Source: Bacteroidales bacterium (GTDB lineage: Bacteria > Bacteroidota > Bacteroidia > Bacteroidales > Muribaculaceae). From it: DNA of 64,000 nt. Location of the stretch: positions 14,798 to 78,797 of the forward strand of contig QAMW01000023.1 of assembly GCA_003150235.1 (NCBI GenBank). Reading direction: 5' to 3'. How positions within the stretch are numbered: position 1 is the first letter of the stretch; each line of letters begins with the position of its first letter. The translations under genes and the position numbers were made by a program. The notes below the pieces were generated by a model, which was given only the letters and a program-made list of their open reading frames with translations, did not search any database and was not told the DNA's origin. This document shows positions 57,991-64,000 of the stretch, piece by piece.

Positions 57991-58542
57991 TTAGTTTTCG
58001 ATATTGATAAGGTCATAAAACATCAACCGAGTCGGTTTCTCCTCATCGGCACTGCTCAGATACAGGAATCCGTTTTTCTGATAAAAGGGTTCAGCAGTCC
58101 TATAAGCATCAACTGTGATAAAACGGCATCCGGTCTTATTATCAGACACAAAATATCTTTTCAGAAAATCAAGCAAAATAGATCCGATACGTTGTCCCTT
58201 GACAACATTACTCAATGCAAAACGGCACAGTTTTACTGAGGGATAGTTTGTAAGCCTCTTCTCATTGACAAACCTATGCCTCCGAAATTTATTAAACTCA
58301 TTATTTGAAGGAAAATCCTTTATGGCAATTCTATCATTTGCCAAGCTGAAATAACCGACAACCTCCTTATCTAAATTCCTTTCGATAATATAAGTGACAG
58401 CCAATAAAGCCTCACGGTACAATGGCGCATCATTGAGAATAAAATCATCCAAATCATCATCTCCGCAGGAAAACCTGGCGATATGCTCGTCTAATGCAAG
58501 CTTTCGTATGCCATAGCCGGAGTAAAATTCATCAAAAGTCAT
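57991..58542 (-). CDS. GNAT acetyltransferase, probable TacT-like toxin
   Basis: 183 aa. N-terminal FSCGDDDLDDFILNDA is the pattern of TacT-type toxins; later VKLCRFALSNVVKGQRIGSILLDF is the acetyl-CoA-binding motif A (with Q/RxxG), and AEPFYQKNGFLYL the C-terminal GNAT strand with the Tyr. Such toxins acetylate aminoacyl-tRNA. The small gene overlapping its 5' end by 11 bp would be the antitoxin. Length is near the family norm. Confidence 0.75.
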   Translation of the reverse strand: MTFDEFYSGYGIRKLALDEHIARFSCGDDDLDDFILNDAPLYREALLAVTYIIERNLDKEVVGYFSLANDRIAIKDFPSNNEFNKFRRHRFVNEKRLTNYPSVKLCRFALSNVVKGQRIGSILLDFLKRYFVSDNKTGCRFITVDAYRTAEPFYQKNGFLYLSSADEEKPTRLMFYDLINIEN

Positions 58543-58702
58543 GTTCCTTATTGCGAGCGAGCATTTTCATTACTGTTTCATAGGCAGCATTTATCTGCTC
58601 CTTGCGTTCCGGGGTTTCAGGGCGTGGAGTATTCATCAATTCTACAAATCGACGTGCATCTTCACCGCAGAGAACCGGTGTTTCCTTAATCGGTCGTGCC
58701 AT
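58532..58702 (-). CDS. Small probable antitoxin of the GNAT toxin
   Basis: 56 aa, starts MARPIKETPVLCGEDARRF, helical and charged (PERKEQINAAYETVMKML). It precedes the GNAT gene with an 11-bp overlap and carries the promoter, as antitoxins do. Not the usual ribbon-helix-helix DUF1778 type; similar small partners of GNAT genes occur in Bacteroidota, so the pairing is inferred. Confidence 0.65.
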   Translation of the reverse strand: MARPIKETPVLCGEDARRFVELMNTPRPETPERKEQINAAYETVMKMLARNKEHDF

Positions 58703-58720
58703 AATTATATATTTAGATTA

Positions 58721-58751
58721 CAAAGATATAACAAAATTTCCACATAATCAA
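58721..58751 (-). promoter_or_regulatory. Promoter of the GNAT module
   Basis: TTG (58749-58751), 20-nt spacer, TATCTTTG (58721-58728), 19 bp before the antitoxin ATG. Confidence 0.7.
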
Positions 58752-58785
58752 TATAATACGTTATGAAATCATGGGTAGGATTGCA

Positions 58786-59586
58786 TTAGCGGCAGTTTCT
58801 GCCGAGCCATGTGGAGCGGTAGTTGGAGGCGGAGCGGAGCATGTAGCGGATGAAGGCGCGGCGGAAGGTCGTGCGGTTAAGGTTGATGATGATGTAGTCG
58901 GTCGAGTGATTGATGAACAGTTCGATATGGTCGCAGAGGTCGGAGCTGCGGTAGAGCACCTTCCCGTGACGAGCCACCTCATCGGAGATATGAAGCAGCA
59001 TCTTGGGGTCATGACGCATGATAAGGCTGTAATGCCGCAGCAACTCTTCATAGGACATCGGTGTGCCGTCGGGATGGTCGGGCACCCTGTCGTCAAGTTC
59101 ATGTTCCCATACCTCGGTCTCGAAGGAAGGGCGGTTGTTGTCAATCTCCTCCTGTGTCCACATCGACTTGTGGGAGGCTTCCAGGTCCTTCCAGAAACGG
59201 AAGCGTGCCGCCCAGTCTTCCTCGCCGGGGATAACATCCGGGAGCTTGATTGCCGGTGCCGGAGGCTCGGGAGCAGCTAAGTTAGCTACAGTAGCTATTG
59301 TAGCTATCTTAGCTATTTTAGCCGGCTCAACTTGAGCCGACTGCTTGCGGAGGCGGCGCTCACGCGCCTTTTCCCGGGCACGGGCTCGGCGGTCGATGGT
59401 CGGGCGCAGAAACCCGAAAGCCACCATCAGCATCGGCGGGAGGTCGGGGAGAGTCCCGTCGAGCTGATAGCGGATGATTGCCTCGGTCAATAGCCCGGCT
59501 TCGGCTGCCGGAAGATTGGCAGCGATGGATTCCGACCATTGCTTGTCGAAACGCGGAGGGCGCGATGTGGCGGCTGTGTTTTTCAT
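58786..59586 (-). CDS. DUF6291-like protein with an in-frame 9-bp repeat
   Basis: 266 aa. N-terminal 70 residues resemble the DUF6291 type found in Bacteroidota (RFDKQWSESIAANLPAAEAG, then IRYQLDGTLPDLPPML). Next comes a basic helix (RARAREKARERRLRKQ) and the Ala-Ile-rich repeat AKIAKIATIATVANLAA encoded by 9-bp units; the C-terminal part includes DDRVPDHPDGTPMSYEELLRHY. Function unknown; similar proteins sit in plasmid or phage replication contexts, so it may stem from a mobile element. Confidence 0.55.
   Translation of the reverse strand: MKNTAATSRPPRFDKQWSESIAANLPAAEAGLLTEAIIRYQLDGTLPDLPPMLMVAFGFLRPTIDRRARAREKARERRLRKQSAQVEPAKIAKIATIATVANLAAPEPPAPAIKLPDVIPGEEDWAARFRFWKDLEASHKSMWTQEEIDNNRPSFETEVWEHELDDRVPDHPDGTPMSYEELLRHYSLIMRHDPKMLLHISDEVARHGKVLYRSSDLCDHIELFINHSTDYIIINLNRTTFRRAFIRYMLRSASNYRSTWLGRNCR
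59276..59320. repeat. Five tandem 9-bp units inside a gene
   Basis: GCTAAGTTA, GCTACAGTA, GCTATTGTA, GCTATCTTA, GCTATTTTA. Each unit adds three residues to the DUF6291-like protein without shifting the frame. Confidence 0.8.
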
Positions 59587-59662
59587 GGCTGTAACGGTTT
59601 AGATTCATGGCGTAAAGATACAACCTGAAATAGCCGCGCCAATGTACAAATGGGAAAAATTT

Positions 59663-59690
59663 CACGGCAACGCTTTCGGGCGTTGCCGTG
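59663..59690 (-). terminator. Terminator of the pectate lyase gene
   Basis: Perfect 11-pair stem CACGGCAACGC / GCGTTGCCGTG with loop TTTCGG; the minus strand continues AAATTTTTCCC. Confidence 0.85.
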
Positions 59691-59711
59691 GAAGGTTATA
59701 AGGTTAAGGGG

Positions 59712-62700
59712 TTAGAGGGCAAGCTTAGTTATAGCGTTGAGGGAGTCGCCTGAAACACGCATGATAAGCACACCATTGTCCTCGGGCAGGTAGAAGGAGG
59801 TGGTCGACCCGGTGAAACGCTGCGTCATGACCCGTACTCCGGCGCTCGTGAATATCTCAAGCATAAATGTATCGGCGGGAGCCGCATCGGCGATTGAAAG
59901 CATCACAAGACCACACCGTGCCACAGTAAGGTCCAGCCGGTCACTTGCGCTATCAGCGATGACATTACTGATACCGGCAGGTCCGTCACCATCGGTTTCC
60001 AGATATCCAAGGTCGGGTGCGATACCATTGTAGCGTATGCCTTCAGCCCAATAACATTCTCCTTCGTAAGGCACGACTTCCGACCCGGTGTCAATAAGCC
60101 TGACGTTGCCGGGGCGAATCTTCATGAAATCAAGCGCGGGAAGTGAGCCGTCGGCGTTACGCGGGTCAGTCGCGTGACTCCAGTCGATACTTACATAATC
60201 TTCGGGATCAGTATTCAGGTCGGAGGTGATTACGGTGCCGACAACGGAATAAGGCGCATAGGCACTCTTGTTGCGGTCGGCAATACCGTCGCTAATTGCG
60301 ACACAGTTGGTAAGACGGATTTCATGGCCGGAAGCAACGGGCTCATCGAGACGATAGGTGTACCGGCTCTTGGAAGAGGTATCCTTGGCTGAATATGACG
60401 AGCAGTTGTTGAGAATCATATTGCCGGTATTGTGGTTCTGGTCAAAATTTTTGTTGACATTCTCAAACGCAAGACAGCGGTTCATGATGACATTGTTTCT
60501 GCCCTGGTTGCTGCCCATCTTGAAGCCATTACCGTTGCCGCTGCTCTTGGCGCCGCTCTCCAGATAGCCGTTGCGGAACGCCCAGCAATATTCAAGCGTG
60601 GTGGTGATATCGTCGGGGAAACCGCCCTCTTTCTTGATGAACTGGTCCCAACCGTCGTCACTGTTCTGCCATGCGCGGCATCCGTAGAAATAGTTGCCGT
60701 CGCCATGAGATATCTTAACCGCAAACCCGTCGGCATCGCCATGGTCGGGGTCGGTATTATAATAGGCATCACAGTTGACCACCTTATTGCGCGAGGCAAG
60801 ATTTTTCATTTGCAACCCCGTGTCGGCATTGCGCACAAATGTACAGTTTTCTATAAGGTTGTCATGTCCCTGGGTGACATTGGCGGCGATATCCGAATAA
60901 TTGCCGCCGTTGGGCTTGTCACGCTCGATAAGCAGACCGTTGTCACCGGCATTGCAGATATCAAGCCCGTAGAAATGCCAGTAACTGCCTGTATGACGGA
61001 TACCCTGGTTGGCACCGTCAATAGCCTGCGCACTGAAATCGAGCACCGCCCTGCCGCCGCGCGACGAGAGCACAATCATGCCGCTGCCCTTCTCGCCGAC
61101 TGCACGGATATTCACACGTGCAGAGTACCTGTAAGTGCCGCTGTTCATGTATATCGTATCACCGGGCATCACAAGGTCGACAGCTTTCTGGAGTGAGAAG
61201 AACGGAGCCGATTCCGAGCCGTCGGCAGTGGTATCGTCACCTTGCGGGTCACAGTAATAGACATTGTGACGATAGTCGGGCAACACGACCGAACCGGTCG
61301 TGTAAGTGATCTCATCGCCATAGGCTGTCCCGGCGGAATTGACCGCGTAGGCGCGGAGATTCCACGTGGTTTCGGGAGCGAGGGTGAGATAAACGGTAAA
61401 CGAACCGTCGGAAGCTACCGCTGCAGCCTTGACTTTGTTGGCATCCACAGTTGCTCCGGGTGAAGCGGCGTAGCATATACCTGTCTCGGTAACATCCGTG
61501 CCACCATTGTCTACAAGACGACCTGTCACCTTGAGACAGAATGATGTGTCGTCGCTGCGCGCATCATCAATTTCGGCTTCGAGAGTCTTTACAACCGGCA
61601 CGGATGCGGGTAACGTCTCAAATTTCACCACGTCACCGTAGGCTACACCGGCAAGAGAAATGGCAAAAGCCCGCGCGGAAACGATAGAACCGGCAGGGAC
61701 GCCTTCGAGTAGCGCCGTAAATGTCGGGGAGATTTCAGCCATTACCGAATTATCGCTGATTGACGGAATGCCTTCAACGCTCCAGCACACGCCACATCCC
61801 ACAAGCTGCCTGTCACCGTCGGTTGTAATCTCCCCGGCAACCATAGCCGAAGAGGAAGTCACGGAAGATACAGCACCGGTCTTTACTTCCGGAAGCACAC
61901 CTTCGGGGAACGCCGTGACTGAAAGGTTGTCGATATCGGCATCGCTGCCGCTCTCATTGGCTATCTTTATGCGATTGACAGTGCGGTCGCTGATAGTGAC
62001 GGTATTGTGGGTGTCGCTTTCGACAGCGGCGGCATATTGCCATGTCGCGCCCTCATCTACCGAAGTGTAAAGGGTCAGTTTGCGTTTGCCGCGCCCTTCG
62101 TCAAACATCACTTTCACCACGCCTTGACTAACAACGGGAGTGATGACATACGAGCCGTTTTTCAACAGGCGCAAGCCTGTCGGGGAGCCGTCGGGGATAT
62201 ATGAGGCATTGGTGTTACGGTATGCCGACAGGTACCGCCACTCGCCCTGTCCGGCAACATTGCATATAATCTCGGTCGTGGGTTTCGATGACGGACACAC
62301 CCCCTGCGTCTCGAAATTCTGCGTAAAATATGGGAGCACCAGATTGGTGACTATGACATTGCCCTCGCCGTCAGTGCCATCGGGCTTCGTGACAAGCATA
62401 TTGTCGACATATATGCCGCCGTTGGAAGTGGAGCGCAGACGCACGTACCGCACCTGAGGGTCGTTGATTTCCACGATATGACGTGTCCAGTCGGAAGTGA
62501 CCTTGTAAGATTCATACACGGTCCAGTCAACATTGTCTCTTGAAGCCTCGACATATACCTGACGATTGGCGACATTGGCATAATAGACGACACTGCCTGC
62601 ACCCTCCGGGAGGCGTGGCGACACTATGCCGTCTTTTGCCGAAAAATAAATGCTTTTGCTACCGTCCTGTGCCGATTCAGATGACGACTGATTCTTATTT

Positions 62701-62864
62701 ACTGTCCATTTGCCTGTCGCGGAAGTCACCGTCGCCGCCTTGGAGGCACCCCACTCCGAGCCTTCAAAACTTTCCGGCATATAAGTGTAATCCTGCCCTG
62801 CGGCGAGAACTGAAAATGCCGCTGAAAGCATGGTGAAGAGCACTTTTAAATTCATGATTTTCAT
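59712..62864 (-). CDS. Secreted family-9-type pectate lyase
   Basis: 1050 aa. Signal peptide at the N-terminus (MKIMNLKVLFTMLSAAFSVLAAG), two jelly-roll-like modules (to about residue 330), two fibronectin-III-like stretches (about 330-530), then a right-handed parallel beta-helix starting YYCDPQGDDTTADGSESAPFFSLQKAVD. Beta-helix motifs typical of polysaccharide lyase family 9 follow: HGDADGFAVKISHGDGNYFYG, NSDDGWD and GNGFKMGSNQGRNN with the Asp/Lys residues of the calcium site. The C-terminal 70 residues resemble a type A sorting domain of the type IX secretion system. No SusC/D partner is in the window. Confidence 0.8.
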   Translation of the reverse strand: MKIMNLKVLFTMLSAAFSVLAAGQDYTYMPESFEGSEWGASKAATVTSATGKWTVNKNQSSSESAQDGSKSIYFSAKDGIVSPRLPEGAGSVVYYANVANRQVYVEASRDNVDWTVYESYKVTSDWTRHIVEINDPQVRYVRLRSTSNGGIYVDNMLVTKPDGTDGEGNVIVTNLVLPYFTQNFETQGVCPSSKPTTEIICNVAGQGEWRYLSAYRNTNASYIPDGSPTGLRLLKNGSYVITPVVSQGVVKVMFDEGRGKRKLTLYTSVDEGATWQYAAAVESDTHNTVTISDRTVNRIKIANESGSDADIDNLSVTAFPEGVLPEVKTGAVSSVTSSSAMVAGEITTDGDRQLVGCGVCWSVEGIPSISDNSVMAEISPTFTALLEGVPAGSIVSARAFAISLAGVAYGDVVKFETLPASVPVVKTLEAEIDDARSDDTSFCLKVTGRLVDNGGTDVTETGICYAASPGATVDANKVKAAAVASDGSFTVYLTLAPETTWNLRAYAVNSAGTAYGDEITYTTGSVVLPDYRHNVYYCDPQGDDTTADGSESAPFFSLQKAVDLVMPGDTIYMNSGTYRYSARVNIRAVGEKGSGMIVLSSRGGRAVLDFSAQAIDGANQGIRHTGSYWHFYGLDICNAGDNGLLIERDKPNGGNYSDIAANVTQGHDNLIENCTFVRNADTGLQMKNLASRNKVVNCDAYYNTDPDHGDADGFAVKISHGDGNYFYGCRAWQNSDDGWDQFIKKEGGFPDDITTTLEYCWAFRNGYLESGAKSSGNGNGFKMGSNQGRNNVIMNRCLAFENVNKNFDQNHNTGNMILNNCSSYSAKDTSSKSRYTYRLDEPVASGHEIRLTNCVAISDGIADRNKSAYAPYSVVGTVITSDLNTDPEDYVSIDWSHATDPRNADGSLPALDFMKIRPGNVRLIDTGSEVVPYEGECYWAEGIRYNGIAPDLGYLETDGDGPAGISNVIADSASDRLDLTVARCGLVMLSIADAAPADTFMLEIFTSAGVRVMTQRFTGSTTSFYLPEDNGVLIMRVSGDSLNAITKLAL

Positions 62865-62904
62865 CGGTATATACTTTATCTAAGGTTAATTTATTATGAC
62901 ATCG

Positions 62905-62912
62905 CAAAATTA
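62905..62912 (-). promoter_or_regulatory. Probable -7 box for the pectate lyase
   Basis: TAATTTTG on the minus strand, about 40 bp upstream of the ATG; the -33 is unclear. Confidence 0.35.
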
Positions 62913-62954
62913 ACGCATATTTTCCGGTTTTCCACATATTTTCCCCAAAAACAA

Positions 62955-63644
62955 TCAAATCGCGTTTATCTTGTCACACACTTGTTTGACGTGGTCAAGT
63001 CCATAAAGCAATGAGTAACCATCTATCGCCATCCACATAAACAGCCTATGAAGATTATGATATGCATTAAGAATATAATCTGTCGCAATTCTCGGTTGTC
63101 GTTTTGCAAAACATATAGGTTCATGGTGGGCTATGCGATTACGCAGTATATTAATTCCATCAAGCTGATTGAAAATATAGGTATTGTTAAATTGAAATTT
63201 CTCTGACGAACGAGGCTTATTAGGGAATATGCGGAGAAGTATCTGCCCGGTTGCCCGATACTGAGGATTAGCAAACATATATTTCCATACGCCGAACTCC
63301 ATTTCCGCAAGCAGTTTTTGGTGAGTATATTCCTGAGTTCGGCATAGACGATCAAATGCTCTATTTATGATTCTTGCACTATCACGACAACTGACAATAT
63401 CGAATATTCCTCCATTCGACACGGAATCACGCAGCCAATTCTCCCCGAAACGAGAAGTAAGCTCCCTGTCAATCGCATTCCTTAATGCAACCTCAAAACA
63501 ACTCAACATTGTAAAAACCTCTTGCGATAGATTAAGATTGAGTCGATATAACGACATTGCTTTTCGGGTATTACTGCCGCATGCTTCAACATATCTGTTA
63601 ATTCGCTCAGGAGACAATATTTTCTGAAAATCCGTGAAATTCAT
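62955..63644 (-). CDS. Abi-family protein (HEPN-like)
   Basis: 229 aa from ATG 63644 (MNFTDFQKILSPERINRY; an upstream GTG is less likely). Similar to the Abi_2/AbiD-F group: MLSCFEVALRNAIDREL (about residues 45-65) and the late INILRNRIAHHEPICF, which holds an RxxxxH HEPN RNase-type motif. Such proteins mediate abortive infection or act as toxins by RNA cleavage. No antitoxin-like neighbour is seen. Confidence 0.75.
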   Translation of the reverse strand: MNFTDFQKILSPERINRYVEACGSNTRKAMSLYRLNLNLSQEVFTMLSCFEVALRNAIDRELTSRFGENWLRDSVSNGGIFDIVSCRDSARIINRAFDRLCRTQEYTHQKLLAEMEFGVWKYMFANPQYRATGQILLRIFPNKPRSSEKFQFNNTYIFNQLDGINILRNRIAHHEPICFAKRQPRIATDYILNAYHNLHRLFMWMAIDGYSLLYGLDHVKQVCDKINAI

Positions 63645-63673
63645 GTGCACTACTATATTTTATGATATCAAAA

Positions 63674-63705
63674 TTTGTTTCTTTTTAAAGAAAACACTAT
63701 TTTTG
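63674..63705 (+). promoter_or_regulatory. Plus-strand promoter without a gene
   Basis: TTTG (63674-63677), 20-nt spacer, TATTTTTG (63698-63705). Directly after it a hairpin CCCGGTAGC / GCTATCGGG (63718-63749) and TTTAGTTTTTTATT look like a terminator, so the transcript would be about 45 nt unless read-through occurs. Confidence 0.5.
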
Positions 63706-63811
63706 TAGTGTTGATTCCCGGTAGCCCCTGATTCGTCAAGCTATCGGGTTTAGTTTTTTATTGTACAAATATAATCATTTATAGTAGTTGCAACAAAATC
63801 AAAAGGAAAAT

Positions 63812-64000
63812 GCCCAAATAAATTTGGCATTACGCTCGCTTACCCGTATCTTTGGCTACACCTTATATACTCACTCTCGGTAATGCTCAAATAAATTTGA
63901 CATTACGCTCGCTTACCCGTATCTTTGGCTACACCTTATATACTCACTCTCGGTAATGCTCAAATAAATTTGACATTACGCTCGCTTACCCGTATCTTTG
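63812..64000. repeat. 73-bp tandem repeat, at least 2.6 copies
   Basis: Units begin at 63812, 63885 and 63958, nearly identical, and the array continues past the window. Each starts with a palindromic GCYCAAAT-AA-ATTTGRC core and ends CTCACTCTCGGTAAT. No spacers of CRISPR type and no coding potential. I recall this unit as a dispersed repeat in Bacteroidales genomes. Confidence 0.85.

Noticed and set aside
63812..64000. CRISPR array
   Set aside because: The whole 73-bp unit repeats without unique spacers, and no cas gene is near.

Overview
The window looks like a chromosomal segment of a gut Bacteroidales bacterium, probably close to Muribaculaceae. Evidence: a fused str/S10 ribosomal operon with no tuf between fusA and rpsJ; repeated promoters of the Bacteroidota type (TTTG or TTG, about 20 nt, TAnnTTTG); tRNAs without encoded CCA; and a secreted family-9-type pectate lyase. 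The family-level placement is inference.

Layout. 1-7134: ribosomal operon on the minus strand (rpsL, rpsG, fusA, rpsJ, rplC, rplD, rplW, rplB, rpsS, rplV, start of rpsC) with a well-formed promoter. 7513-18142: a secreted TlpA-type protein, an ECF cobalt/nickel importer (cbiMQO), an ECF-type sigma factor, RNase R and GyrB. Two copies of a 165-bp MITE-like element lie at 9981 and 18308. 18578-18652: tRNA-Pro(GGG), the integration site of a prophage.

18639-56165: a complete-looking siphovirus-type prophage of 37.5 kb, bounded by a 24-bp direct repeat of the tRNA 3' end. Integrase lies at the left end and a CI-like repressor at the right end. Almost everything else reads leftwards: early genes (LuxR-type regulator, primase-helicase, antirepressor), capsid module (protease-scaffold, capsid), terminase, lysis genes, portal, neck and tail genes, tape measure and tail hub. 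Inserted among these are two HicAB modules, one HigBA module, and three copies of an unfamiliar unit: promoter, about 205-220-nt structured leader, small hydrophobic protein, small soluble protein. The leaders keep the same pairing scheme (three boxes, the middle one complementary to both outer ones) although the box sequences differ between copies. I consider this the best candidate for an undescribed system. The prophage also holds a GC-rich island between two terminators with no credible gene, an array of ATCGTGC-type repeats, a promoter-terminator pair enclosing a short RNA, and a small zinc-ribbon gene split at an A9 run.

56239-64000: an orphan sensor histidine kinase, tRNA-Gln(TTG), a GNAT toxin with small antitoxin, a DUF6291-like protein with an in-frame 9-bp repeat, the large secreted pectate lyase, an Abi/HEPN protein, and a 73-bp tandem repeat running off the window.

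No computation was run; families are assigned from motifs and context, and most phage structural assignments rest partly on gene order.
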